Below the pieces are notes generated by a model, which was not told where the DNA came from, ran no database searches, and saw only the letters and a list, made by a program, of their open reading frames with translations. Both the position numbers and the translations under genes were made by a program. A DNA stretch of 64,000 nt from Coriobacteriaceae bacterium (lineage in GTDB: Bacteria > Actinomycetota > Coriobacteriia > Coriobacteriales > UMGS124), in the NCBI GenBank assembly GCA_019421015.1, contig JAHZGC010000004.1, positions 62,357 through 126,356 of the forward strand. Direction: 5' to 3'. Below are positions 1 through 8,236 of this stretch, piece by piece (position 1 is the stretch's first letter; each line of letters opens with the position of its first letter).

Positions 1-1035
1 CCCTCGGTACCCCGCCGCCATGTGGTGGCGAGCTACAGCGGCGCCGAGATCGTGGACGTGCTCTACGACAAGGCCGTGGCCAACGGCGCCGAGTTCCTCT
101 TCAACACCGAGGCCACGCGCCTGGTGTTCGACGGCGGCCGCGTAACGGGCATCGTGGCCGTGGATGGCGACGGCAACGAGCTGCGTATCGGTGCCAACGA
201 CGCGGTGCTTATGAGCTCCGGCGGCTTTTCGCGCAACATCGACATGGTGAACACGTTCATGACGCCGTCTTTGGCCGGCATGGCGAGCGACCGCCCCGTG
301 CTCGCCTCCTACGGCTCGCCCTACCAGAAGGGCACCGGCATCCTCATGTGCATGGCGCTAGGCGCCGGGCTGGCCACGCCGTGGGTCGCCTACAACGCCG
401 CGCCGGGCATCGCCGCCAACCCCGCCGTGAACCAGGGCGGCTTCATCGGCACGCCGGGCATCTACGTGAGCACCGACGGCAAGCGCCACATCAACGAGGA
501 CCGCAGCAGCTGCTCCTCCGAGGCCATGATGACCAAGATCTGGCAGCAGGACCAGGGCTTTGTCTGGGGCATCTGGGACCAGGTGGGCGTCGACGGGGCC
601 CCGGTGCACTACATCAGCCAGGACTTCTCCAACGAGGTGGAGGAGGGCTACATCTTCAAGGCCGAGACGCTCGAAGAGCTGGCCGAGGCCATCGGGGTGG
701 ACGCCGCCACGCTGGTCCAGACCGTGGCCGACTACAACGACGCCATGGCGTCGGGCGCCGACGAGCTGGGGCGCACCGACGGCCCCGCCATCGAGCAGGC
801 CCCCTTCTACGCCGGCCGCGTGGTGGCCGTCTCGCCCGACACCGCCGGCGGCGTGACCGTGAACACGCGCCTGCAGGTCGTGGACGTGTTTGGGGAGCCG
901 ATCCCGGGCCTCTATGCCGTGGGCAACATGGTGGGCGGCTTCAAGGGCCGCGTCAACGTGGGGTGTGGCCAGGCCATCGGCTGGGGCTACACCTCGGGCC
1001 GCCTGGCCGCCGAGGACATTCTGGCCAACGCCTAG
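1..1035 (+). CDS. FAD-dependent reductase (fumarate reductase flavoprotein superfamily), 5' truncated by window edge
   Basis: The reading frame is open from base 1, so the N-terminal FAD dinucleotide fold and any signal peptide lie outside the window; 344 residues remain. What remains matches the C-terminal part of the FAD_binding_2 family: a GGFSRN segment after the FAD domain, a KGTGILMCMALGAG substrate-domain motif, and a C-terminal flavin-contacting segment with GLYAVGNMVGG and GCGQAIGWGYTSGRLAAEDI. No FMN_bind domain follows. The family reduces activated C=C bonds or related groups in periplasmic or cell-surface respiration. The gene is followed 86 bp downstream by a Tat-exported SnoaL-like protein on the same strand, suggesting one transcript. 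The substrate cannot be read from sequence. Confidence 0.85.
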   Translation, partial: PSVPRRHVVASYSGAEIVDVLYDKAVANGAEFLFNTEATRLVFDGGRVTGIVAVDGDGNELRIGANDAVLMSSGGFSRNIDMVNTFMTPSLAGMASDRPVLASYGSPYQKGTGILMCMALGAGLATPWVAYNAAPGIAANPAVNQGGFIGTPGIYVSTDGKRHINEDRSSCSSEAMMTKIWQQDQGFVWGIWDQVGVDGAPVHYISQDFSNEVEEGYIFKAETLEELAEAIGVDAATLVQTVADYNDAMASGADELGRTDGPAIEQAPFYAGRVVAVSPDTAGGVTVNTRLQVVDVFGEPIPGLYAVGNMVGGFKGRVNVGCGQAIGWGYTSGRLAAEDILANA

Positions 1036-1121
1036 AACCTACATGCGAGCTTGCCGCCCGGGCTGGGGGCTCGGGCGGCGCGCCAAAGCCGTCATATCAA
1101 AACAGAGTAGGGGAGAAACCC

Positions 1122-1817
1122 ATGGAAACCATCGCCCGTCGCAACCTCGTGAAGACCGCTGCCGTCGCCGGTGCCGCCGTTGTGGCCGGCAGCGCCGCCG
1201 TCGTGCCTCTGGCCCACGCCGCCGAGGAGACCGCCTCGGTGGAGGAGCTGGCCCAGAAGCTCTTCGCCATGGAGGAGCGTCTGTGGGACCTCGAGGCCAA
1301 GGAGGCCATCCGCTATAAGCTGAGCCTCTACCCGCGCGGCCTCGACCGCCAGGACACTTCTATCGGCCTGCGCGTCTTTGCCGAGGACGCCTACATCGAC
1401 TACGGCACCGCCCCCGACGGCAGCTGGGACTGGCAGGGCACCGGCCCCGAGTGGATCGACTACTGCACCAACACCATCGACAAGGGCATCACCGCCCGCG
1501 GCGGCTACTATGCCCACGAGATCTTTAACATCTGCATCGAGGTTAACGGCGACAAGGCCGGCTCGGAGTACTACGGCTGTGCGCCGGTCATGACCCCGCA
1601 GGACGACGGCACCTACACCTGGGGCGCCAGCGTGGCCCGCTACAACGACAAGTGGGAGTGCCGCGAGGGCGACTGGGTCATCGTCGAGCGCATCGTGACC
1701 AACGACTTCCAGTGGAAGATCGACGGCGCGCGCCTGGGCGAGCCCTACGGCTGCGCCTTCGACGAGAGCGATCCCTCGTATGCGGCGCTTGCCTACGGTA
1801 TGGCCGAGGAGGAGTAA
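1122..1817 (+). CDS. Tat-exported SnoaL-like (NTF2-fold) protein
   Basis: The protein has 231 residues. The ATG at 1122 is preceded by a good AGGGGAGA ribosome site. The N-terminus (ARRNLVKTAAVAGAAVV, ending near AHA-AEE) is a twin-arginine signal. The body begins with a helix like that of the SnoaL_4 family (EAIRYKLSLYPRGLDRQDTS), then a FAEDAYIDYG segment, the usual order for polyketide-cyclase or dehydratase-like cone folds. Proteins of this fold include bile-acid 7-alpha-dehydratase and steroid isomerases. The position directly after a flavoprotein reductase suggests that the pair acts on one substrate, for example dehydration or isomerisation coupled to reduction. That role is inference; the fold call is firm. 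Confidence 0.75.
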   Translation: METIARRNLVKTAAVAGAAVVAGSAAVVPLAHAAEETASVEELAQKLFAMEERLWDLEAKEAIRYKLSLYPRGLDRQDTSIGLRVFAEDAYIDYGTAPDGSWDWQGTGPEWIDYCTNTIDKGITARGGYYAHEIFNICIEVNGDKAGSEYYGCAPVMTPQDDGTYTWGASVARYNDKWECREGDWVIVERIVTNDFQWKIDGARLGEPYGCAFDESDPSYAALAYGMAEEE

Positions 1818-2149
1818 GGTCGTGCGGTAGGTTGCGTGCGGATGGGGCGGCGCTCCCGGCGAAGGGGCACCGCCCTGGCCGTTGAGCAAGCGAGGCCGGG
1901 TGCTCAACGGGCGCTGGGGAAGGCCCTGCTGATACGCCCATGAATAGGTTCCCCAAACGGACAACTAATTTCAAATATGATATAAAATCCCGATTTTATG
2001 ACAACGTTTTATTTTTACGACTCTCCGGGTGGACTCTCTGGAATACCCCGGAATGCACCGCGAGGGCACCTGCGCGGCCGCAGGGACATCCGCTCGGTTG
2101 GCGGATGCCCCTGCGGCTTGGCTTACGACGTAAGGCGCTGCCGTGCCTG
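1818..2149. other. Intergenic region between convergent genes
   Basis: Contains no gene. The first part is GC-rich. At 1960-2030 the base composition turns AT-rich and includes a perfect 8-bp inverted repeat (ATAAAATC/GATTTTAT, 1982-1999, 2-nt loop), which could be an operator or promoter remnant. The strong hairpin at 2077-2117 is listed separately. Confidence 0.5.
2077..2117 (-). terminator. Strong hairpin after flavoprotein gene
   Basis: A 17-bp stem with one mismatch (arms 2077-2093 and 2101-2117, 7-nt loop) lies 33 bp beyond the stop codon of the minus-strand flavoprotein. No U tract follows on that strand, so it may act as a 3'-end stabiliser or a Rho-independent terminator of the weak-U type. 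Confidence 0.5.
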
Positions 2150-4186
2150 CTATTCGCTGGCGAGCGCGAAGTCCTCCGTCGCGATGCCCTCGGCCTCCAG
2201 ACGCGCCTGGTAGTTGGCCATCATCTGGGCGACGTTGTTCTTCTTGGGCAGCGGCAGGGTGCTGGCGTCGAGCAGGCCTGCATCAACGAGGGCGTGGCCG
2301 GCAGCCTCAAGAATCGCCTCGCTCGTGGTGGTCGCGCCGGCAAGGATGTCGACGTCCAGAACGGACTGCGCCTCGAGGATGCGCTCGGGCATGACGGCCA
2401 CGGCGCGGGTTCCGATCTCGGGCGTTTCGGCGTTGTAGACCACCTCGACGTCGCTGATGGCGTCACCGTCGACCGTCACCTTGACCCAGATGGCGCCGCC
2501 GATGCCCTCGTCCATGCCGATGAACTCGTTCTCGGCCTCGGGCTCGAACGTGGGGAGCTCGATGGTGAAGTCGACCGGCGTCTTGCTGTCCATGACGCTT
2601 GCGCGCAGGTTGTCGTCCTTGGGGGCCGCCGCGTTCTCTCCGGCGATCCGGCCGTAGGCGATGCACTCCGAGACGTTGCCGCCGCCCGGGTAGATGCCGC
2701 TCCACATGGAGCCGCATTCGCCGGCGCCGTAGAGGTGAGGGATGGGGTTGCCAGCGACGTCAAGAATCTCCGCGCGGGCGTTGCGGCGCGGGCCTCCCAT
2801 GGTGTTCACGAAGGTGGGCTTGAGCTCGCAAGCGTAGTAGGGGCCTTCTTCAAGAAGGGGGGTCATATACTCGGGGTCGCGCCCATAGAACGCGTCGACG
2901 CCGCTGGCGCAGGCCTCGTTGTAGTCGGCGACGGTCTGGACAAGGCTGCCTGCGGGGAGTCCGAGCTTCTCAGTCAGTTCGTCGAGGGTGTCGGCCTTGA
3001 CGATGATGCCTTCCTCGACCTTCTCGTCGTTGACCCACACCGGGTAGACGGGGGTCTTGTACTGCACGCTGTCGAAGACCATATACACGGGCAGCGGGAT
3101 GGGGCAGATTACCTTGGCGCCGTGGAAGTCCTCGTAGCCGTGGTCGGGCTCGAGCGTCTCGCTGCAGAAGCGCGTTCCGTCGGCACCCACCATGATGCAG
3201 CTCCCCGAGGTGTAGCCGCTGCTCTCGAGCGGGGCGTTGTGGGTTCCGCGCACGCGCAGGGCACCTCCGTTGTAGGCCTGCCCGATGGCGGTGTTGACCA
3301 CGTCCATGTCGGGGCCTGCCGTGTTGCACATGTGCCAAAGGTCGGCGCCTATCTCCTGGGCCATCCGGATGCCGTCGCCCGTGTTGGCGGTGCTGCCGTG
3401 GGGATAGCCCTCGGGAAGGCGCAGGTAGTCCTGGATCATCTGCTGGTTGGCCTCGAACCCGCCGGTGCAGATGGCGACGCCGTCGAGGGCGCGGACGTTG
3501 TAGTCTTCGCCCTCGTGGTTCACCGTGACGCCGTGGACGATCTTGGTGACCGGGTCTTGAATAAGATGGACGGCGGGGGAGTCGTACCACACGTCGATGT
3601 CGTCGCGCGACCGGATGTGCCCGATGGTCGCGTTGTAGCGGCTTGCCGTGTACATCTCGGTGTCGACCATGTGGTTGCCCGTTGCCTCCCAGCCCTCGAA
3701 GTCCTTGTAGGCGCCGCCGCCCGACTCCATGATGGGTTGGTCGTTGATGCCGTGGTCGCGGTTCCACTGGGGGTTCGTGACGCAGTGGTCGATGTAGGCC
3801 TCGAGCATCTCGTCGCTGGGCGAGTCGTAGTTGCCCACCACCTGTTTGAGGTACACGAGGGCCATGTCGCGGTTCTCGGGCAGCACGGTGAGGTTGCCGC
3901 CGCAGCAGACGCGGGTGTTGCCGCCGGCGGTCTGGACGGGGCACTTCTCCACGATAAGCACGCGGGCGCCCTTGTCGGCCGCGCTGATGGCGGTGACCAT
4001 GCCCGCTTCGCCGACGCCCAGGACCACGACGTCGTATTCGGCCGACCAATCGATGGTGTTCTCGAAGGCCCCGGCAGCCTCGTCGGCATGGGCCGGTGCG
4101 CAGGCGAGCGCCCCGGCAATCCCCAGGCCCGCCCCGGTAGCCAAAGACGCCTTGATGAATGCTTCGCGCGAAAGCGACGTGTTCAT
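2150..4186 (-). CDS. Flavocytochrome-type FAD/FMN reductase with C-terminal FMN_bind domain
   Basis: The protein has 678 residues. The start is the ATG at 4186 with an AAGGGAG site just upstream. The N-terminus is an export signal (SREAFIKASLATGAG, ending near AHA-DEA) with only one arginine of the usual Tat pair. A dinucleotide fold VVVLGVGEAGMV (about 53-64) opens a long FAD_binding_2 domain. The C-terminal part (about 560-640) is an FMN_bind domain carrying DILAGAT; Thr619 is the expected site of covalent FMN attachment by ApbE. Here FMN_bind lies C-terminal, whereas in urocanate and some fumarate reductases it is N-terminal. Divergent from a LysR regulator at 4378. Substrate unknown. Confidence 0.88.
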   Translation of the reverse strand: MNTSLSREAFIKASLATGAGLGIAGALACAPAHADEAAGAFENTIDWSAEYDVVVLGVGEAGMVTAISAADKGARVLIVEKCPVQTAGGNTRVCCGGNLTVLPENRDMALVYLKQVVGNYDSPSDEMLEAYIDHCVTNPQWNRDHGINDQPIMESGGGAYKDFEGWEATGNHMVDTEMYTASRYNATIGHIRSRDDIDVWYDSPAVHLIQDPVTKIVHGVTVNHEGEDYNVRALDGVAICTGGFEANQQMIQDYLRLPEGYPHGSTANTGDGIRMAQEIGADLWHMCNTAGPDMDVVNTAIGQAYNGGALRVRGTHNAPLESSGYTSGSCIMVGADGTRFCSETLEPDHGYEDFHGAKVICPIPLPVYMVFDSVQYKTPVYPVWVNDEKVEEGIIVKADTLDELTEKLGLPAGSLVQTVADYNEACASGVDAFYGRDPEYMTPLLEEGPYYACELKPTFVNTMGGPRRNARAEILDVAGNPIPHLYGAGECGSMWSGIYPGGGNVSECIAYGRIAGENAAAPKDDNLRASVMDSKTPVDFTIELPTFEPEAENEFIGMDEGIGGAIWVKVTVDGDAISDVEVVYNAETPEIGTRAVAVMPERILEAQSVLDVDILAGATTTSEAILEAAGHALVDAGLLDASTLPLPKKNNVAQMMANYQARLEAEGIATEDFALASE

Positions 4187-4216
4187 AGCTATACTCCCTT
4201 TTGTATGAGCAGATGA

Positions 4217-4235
4217 CGAACCGATGCCCAGTTCG
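4217..4235. promoter_or_regulatory. Possible LysR operator in divergent promoter
   Basis: CGAAC-N9-GTTCG is a 5-bp interrupted dyad between the flavoprotein and LysR start codons. LysR regulators commonly bind such T-N11-A-like dyads near the divergent target promoter. The assignment rests on position and symmetry only. Confidence 0.3.
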
Positions 4236-4377
4236 ATGAGGTGGCGCGCGGGGCCCCGCCGGCGCAGGTCATATGGTGACAGTGTGGCGGCGGCAAGGGA
4301 AACCAAGAAAACCGTGGGGCCCTATGGAGTATTTTGTTGGCCGTTGCCACCGGGCTGTGGTAGGGAGAGATTCCATC

Positions 4378-5325
4378 GTGAACACCAAGCAAGTCGAATC
4401 CTTTTTGGCCGTTGCCGAGACCCTGAACTTCACCGAAGCCGCCCGCAAGCTGTTCTACACGCAGCAGACCGTCTCGTACCAGGTCGCGCAGCTGGAGAAG
4501 GAACTGGGGTTCGCGCTGCTTGAGCGCGGTCCCCATGGCCTTGCGCTCACACCGGGAGGGCGGCAGCTCCAGCAGGATGGATCCAACCTGCTCGCTTCGA
4601 TGAGGGACCTCGCGGCGCGCGCCCGCATGGCCCAAGAGGAGTCTGGGCGATGCGTGCGCGTTCGCAACAGCGCTTACGCCTACGACCCCCTGTTCACGCA
4701 GATGCTCGATGCCTTTGCCCGCGAGCCGCACGGCTATGCAGGCGTGCCCCTTCTACCTGGCTACGGGCCCTGGGAAGCTGCGGCCAGCCAGGACCCGGGG
4801 GCCCTCGACATCCTCCTTAACGACGCCGACGCGCTTATCGTCATGGACAACCACTGGGAGTCGGCGCCCTCGTGGTGCTCCGTGGCCCCACTGTTTCCCC
4901 TGGTCACCCATGTGGTGATGGTGGCCGGCCATCCTTTGGCGGCCCGTGGTTCCGTGACGGTCGACGACCTTTTGCCGTACACGGTCGTGACCTATAAAAA
5001 GGAGGTCATGGACCGCGTCGACCTGTGGCATTGGAACGCGATCAAAGGCCGCCTCGACGAATTTAATGTGCGCTACCGTTCGCCGAGCTCCTACGAGGAG
5101 TCGTCGTTGAGCGTGCTGGGCACGAGCGACGTGCTGCTTTCGCCGGGAGCGTTTGTGAGCCTCATGCCGGGGCTGACCCAGGTCCCCCTGATCGGTGGGG
5201 AGCAGCCGTGGGCCGTGCTTGCGTGGCGCCGCGAGCCTGCGCGGGCGGCCGTTGAGGCGCTCGCGTCGTTTACGCTGGCTTACTATCGCGATCGCGGGGG
5301 ATGCGATTCTGCTTGCAAGCAATGA
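4378..5325 (+). CDS. LysR-family transcriptional regulator
   Basis: The protein has 315 residues. The start is the GTG at 4378, preceded by TAGGGAGAGA; an upstream in-frame ATG would add residues before the conserved first helix. The N-terminal winged helix (VNTKQVESFLAVAETLNFTE, then AARKLFYTQQTVSYQVAQLE) is typical of LysR. A periplasmic-binding-like effector domain fills the rest (about 90-305). It is transcribed away from the flavoprotein at 2150-4186, the standard arrangement in which a LysR protein controls its divergent neighbour in response to that enzyme's substrate. The ligand is not predictable. Confidence 0.88.
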   Translation: MNTKQVESFLAVAETLNFTEAARKLFYTQQTVSYQVAQLEKELGFALLERGPHGLALTPGGRQLQQDGSNLLASMRDLAARARMAQEESGRCVRVRNSAYAYDPLFTQMLDAFAREPHGYAGVPLLPGYGPWEAAASQDPGALDILLNDADALIVMDNHWESAPSWCSVAPLFPLVTHVVMVAGHPLAARGSVTVDDLLPYTVVTYKKEVMDRVDLWHWNAIKGRLDEFNVRYRSPSSYEESSLSVLGTSDVLLSPGAFVSLMPGLTQVPLIGGEQPWAVLAWRREPARAAVEALASFTLAYYRDRGGCDSACKQ

Positions 5326-5508
5326 ACGGTGTTTTTCTTACTCAATGGATGCGTTGGCAACGATGGTCAACGTGCTGAGTCCTGCCGAGTGACTGGTGCC
5401 GATATGAGAACCAGCGTGGCCGTCCGATAGGTCGATTGCGCCTTCGATGAGGTTCCCGCATATACGATGGTTTGCGATTTATATCATTAAACTAATTCAT
5501 CGTGGCAA
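5326..5508. other. Intergenic sequence left of IS200-like element
   Basis: No open frame of interest, RNA gene or repeat was recognised. The last 60 bases are AT-rich (around 5480-5500, ATATCATTAAACTAATTCAT), as is common beside IS200/IS605 insertion points. Confidence 0.4.
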
Positions 5509-6007
5509 ACCACAGGCTATGCCTGTGGTGCTCCCGGCGGTTTGACCCCTGCAGGGCTTTGTAACGAAAAGACCCCGCCCTAGAACGGGGGCGCGGCGGG
5601 CCGGCTGCGCCGTCCGGAAGGGAGGAGATCACATGGAGAAGCATAGCCTATCACACACGAGCTGGGAATGCGTCTACCACGTCGTGTGGATACCGAAGTA
5701 CAGGAGGAAGGTCCTGTACGGCGAGGCGAGGAGGGAGGTCGGGGAGATATTGCGGATGCTGACCGGGCGCATGGACGGCGTCGAGATAGTGGAGGGCAGC
5801 GCCTGCGCCGACCACATACACATGTGTCTGAGGGTCGCCCCGAAGTACGCGGTGAGCAGCGTGGTGGGGAAGCTGAAGGGCAAGAGTGCGATCGTGCTGC
5901 ACGAGAGGCACCCCGAGTGGAGGGGGATCACGGGCCGTGACCGCACGCTGTGGGCGCGGGGCCACTGCGTGAGCACCATCGGCCTGGACGAGGCCAAGGT
6001 GAGGAAG
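5509..6007 (+). mobile_element. IS200/IS605-like element, right end deleted
   Basis: The left end shows a subterminal perfect hairpin (ACCACAGGC-TAT-GCCTGTGGT, 5509-5529), the kind of structure that TnpA recognises at IS200/IS605 ends. A second imperfect GC-rich hairpin (about 5573-5590) precedes the ribosome site, as in IS200 leaders. The single gene tnpA follows. Homology stops at about base 6007, inside tnpA, where the sequence becomes the antisense of a flavoprotein gene. The element therefore lacks its right end and should be immobile unless a helper acts in trans on another end. Confidence 0.8.
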
Positions 6008-6028
6008 TGCTCGGGGGTGGTGTCGTAG
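5633..6028 (+). pseudogene. tnpA: Truncated IS200-family TnpA transposase (Y1 HUH)
   Basis: The open frame has 131 codons; intact TnpA is about 150 residues. The HUH metal-binding motif is present in CADHIHMCL, and the family segments YHVVWIPKYRRKVL, VVGKLKGKSA and VSTIGLDEAKVRK are clear. The catalytic tyrosine normally follows VRK as KY. Here the codon after lysine is TGC (Cys), and the last residues (CSGVVS) are read from the antisense of the adjoining flavoprotein remnant. The enzyme lacks its nucleophile and last helix, so it is very probably inactive. The ribosome site GGGAGGAG precedes the ATG. Confidence 0.85.
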
Positions 6029-6348
6029 CCGAGCCTCTTCTGGACGTTGGTGGCGCCAAAACCGATCTGGCCGGCGTTCTCGATGGCCGAGCCGCCCAGG
6101 TCCTCCATCTGCTCGAGCAGTCAGACGCTCAGGCCGCCGTCCAAGGCAAACCATGCGGCGGCGGCTCCGGCGGCACCCGAGCCGACCACGACGACGTCGG
6201 CCTCGGCGTCCCAGGTCTCGGGCAGCTCGCCGGTGTAGGCGGCCTCGGTCTCGGCGGCCAGGGCACGGCTGGTCATGCCGGCCAAGCCGGCGGCCGCCAC
6301 GATGATGGCGCCGTTGATGAACGTGCGACGATCTACGGTAACGCTCAT
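6008..6348 (-). pseudogene. Flavoprotein reductase remnant, disrupted by nonsense codon and IS-linked deletion
   Basis: Starting at the ATG at 6348, the minus strand encodes a Tat signal (VDRRTFINGAIIVAAAG), then ADVVVVGSGAAGAAAA and FALDGGLSV, followed by an in-frame TGA (6121-6123). The same frame then continues as LLEQMEDLGGSAIENAGQIG and on to DTTPEH, exactly what a FAD_binding_2 flavoprotein would encode after the first beta-alpha-beta unit. It stops at the IS200-like element near 6008. The remaining roughly 400 residues are absent on either side of the element, so an IS-associated deletion removed them. A strong terminator-like hairpin separates this remnant from the intact paralogue upstream (6434-8008). 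Confidence 0.85.
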
Positions 6349-6376
6349 GCTGATCCCTCCCTGTGATGGTGCGTTT

Positions 6377-6427
6377 GGGGCTGGGGCGGGAGGCCGGGCG
6401 TTGGGAACGGCCTCCCGCCCCAGCCCC
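6377..6427 (-). terminator. Perfect 19-bp stem hairpin
   Basis: The arms 6377-6395 and 6409-6427 are perfectly complementary, with a 13-nt loop. The hairpin starts 6 bp after the stop codon of the flavoprotein at 6434-8008 and lies just before the pseudogene start. It probably ends that gene's transcript. Confidence 0.75.
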
Positions 6428-6433
6428 GTTTAC

Positions 6434-8008
6434 CTACGCCTGCGCGATCGAGCGCGCACAGATGCGCCCGTAGCAGGCGGCGGCGCTGTTGCACCCACCG
6501 ACCACGTGCTCCTTGCCGTTGCCCTGGCACGGGAAGAACGCGCTCTCGCCGGCACCGTACAGGCCGGGGATGACCTGCTCAAAGTTGTCGATGACCTCGC
6601 CCTTGGAATTGATCTTGGCCCCGCCCTTGGAGGTGGCCACGATCACGTTGAGCTCGATGCCCCAGAACGGCGGCGTGGCGATCTTCTGGCCAAAGTTCGT
6701 GCGGCCGAACTGGTCGGCCTCCTGGGAGTCGACGCGGGCGTTGAAGTCGTCCACGGCCGCCACCAGGGTCGCGGGGTCCATGCCCCAGTGCTCGGCGAGC
6801 TCCTCGATGGTGTCGGCGCTGAAGACGGTGTCGGTGATGCCGTGCTCGGCGCAGGAGTCGATTACGTTCTGCGCCTGGGCCTGGCCACCGCTCGACTGGC
6901 GCCACTCGTCGTCGAAGATGCAGACGTTCCACATGCCGGGCTGGTCGCGGTAGGGCTTGTCGCCGAAGAAGATCGAGAAGTTCGACTCGTCAAAGAAGCG
7001 CTCGCCGTTGGCGTTGACCTCGATGAGGCCGTCCGACCAGATGTAGGGGCTCACGTTGCCGTCGCCGGGCTTCTCGGGGTCGATCACGATGCCGGCGCCG
7101 CCGTAGTTGGCGATGGTGGGGGACATGAAGGCGTTCACGTCGCGCAGCAGGACGGCCGAGTCCCCCTGAACGGTGAGCGGTGCGGCCGAGACCACGGTCT
7201 TGGCCTGCTCGGCGATGTCGCGCATGACCGGGGCGTAGATGGCCCACAGGTCGATGTCGCTGCCCAGGCCGCCGGCGCTCACCAGGACGCCCTTGGTGGC
7301 CTGCACGTTGATCTCGCCGCCGTCGGCGGTCTGGGCCTTCACGCCCACCACACGGCCCTCGGCGTTGCGGTAGAGCTTGGTGGCGCGGGTCTCGTAGAGG
7401 ATCTCGATGCCGTAGTCGTTCAGGGCGTTCTCGATGCCAGTCATCCAGCCCAGGCCGTCGCCCACGGGGTTGGCCTGGTAGCAGCGGGCCAGCGAGTGGG
7501 AGTTGGAGCCGGCCGACTTGGCGTCGAAGACCTGGGGAACCAGGTCGACGCCCAGGTCCCACAGCCAGTCGATGGTTTCTCCGCTGAGCTCGCACCAGGC
7601 GCGGATGACGTCGGGATCGCCGAAGTCGCCGCCGTCGTTGCGCACGTCTTTGACCATGAGCTCCACGTCGTCCACGATGCCGGCGTCGTCCTGGAGGCTC
7701 GTGCAGGCGCCGGCGAACCAGCCGCCGCTCAGCTTGCACGAGCACTTCTTGATGTCGTCGCCGGCTTCGATGCCCAGCACGTCAAGGCCCAGCTCGTAGC
7801 CCTCGAGCAGGGCGCAGGTGCCGGCGATGCCGCACCCGACCACGACCATCTCGGCCTCGCGGTCCCAGGTCGACGGGAGGCTCGCGTCCCACTGGGCGGG
7901 TACGGCCGCCTCGTCGGCAAAGGCCGTGCGGGAGGTGGCGGCGACGAGGGCGGTGGTTGCGGCCGCGCCGGCTACAAAGCCGCGGCGGCTGGTGGCTGCC
8001 TGCAACAT
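6434..8008 (-). CDS. Tat-exported FAD-dependent reductase (about 525-residue subgroup)
   Basis: The protein has 524 residues. The ATG at 8008 is preceded by AAGGAGAACC. The twin-arginine signal SRRGFVAG (7-14) ends near AFA-DEA. The FAD fold is VVVGCGIAGTCA (55-66). A CSCKLSGGWFAGACTSLQDD segment follows the first alpha/beta unit. The C-terminus has GLYGAGESAFFPCQGNGKEH and a GGCNSAAACYGRI flavin-binding segment. There is no FMN_bind domain. It is clearly paralogous to the proteins at 11744 and 13373, which share the CSC-x-SGG-type segment and the same length, defining one local subfamily. Divergent from the LysR gene at 8237. Substrate unknown. Confidence 0.88.
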   Translation of the reverse strand: MLQAATSRRGFVAGAAATTALVAATSRTAFADEAAVPAQWDASLPSTWDREAEMVVVGCGIAGTCALLEGYELGLDVLGIEAGDDIKKCSCKLSGGWFAGACTSLQDDAGIVDDVELMVKDVRNDGGDFGDPDVIRAWCELSGETIDWLWDLGVDLVPQVFDAKSAGSNSHSLARCYQANPVGDGLGWMTGIENALNDYGIEILYETRATKLYRNAEGRVVGVKAQTADGGEINVQATKGVLVSAGGLGSDIDLWAIYAPVMRDIAEQAKTVVSAAPLTVQGDSAVLLRDVNAFMSPTIANYGGAGIVIDPEKPGDGNVSPYIWSDGLIEVNANGERFFDESNFSIFFGDKPYRDQPGMWNVCIFDDEWRQSSGGQAQAQNVIDSCAEHGITDTVFSADTIEELAEHWGMDPATLVAAVDDFNARVDSQEADQFGRTNFGQKIATPPFWGIELNVIVATSKGGAKINSKGEVIDNFEQVIPGLYGAGESAFFPCQGNGKEHVVGGCNSAAACYGRICARSIAQA

Positions 8009-8132
8009 GGGGTTCTCCTTTGTGTAAAAACGTGATGGTGCAAGCGAGGGGTTTCTCGCTTGGCAGCCCCAGTATGGGCAGCTGTCGTGGCATGGACAAA
8101 ATTCCAATTCCCCGAATCTCCTGCGTCCAAAA

Positions 8133-8174
8133 GGCATAGTGCCCATGCCGCAATCGCATACTTTGAGGTATGCG
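8133..8174. promoter_or_regulatory. Two dyads in the flavoprotein/LysR divergent promoter
   Basis: GGCAT-N7-ATGCC (8133-8149) and the perfect CGCATAC-N6-GTATGCG (8155-8174) sit between the divergent starts at 8008 and 8237. Spacing and symmetry fit LysR recognition and activation sites. No footprint is implied. Confidence 0.45.
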
Positions 8175-8236
8175 CCTGGAGGGTGTGCGCGGTACCATAG
8201 ACGCGGTGGATCCGGGCGCCGATAAAAGGGGGAAGC

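Noticed and set aside
1940..4216. A 758-codon plus-strand open frame
   Set aside because: It is the antisense shadow of the flavoprotein at 2150-4186, whose motifs are unambiguous.
6121..6123. TGA read as selenocysteine in a functional flavoprotein
   Set aside because: The gene is also missing most of its 3' part, Leu is expected at this place, and no selenocysteine element was seen.
6275..8035. A 586-codon plus-strand open frame
   Set aside because: It is the antisense shadow of the flavoprotein at 6434-8008, with His/Val/Gly-rich composition and no motif.
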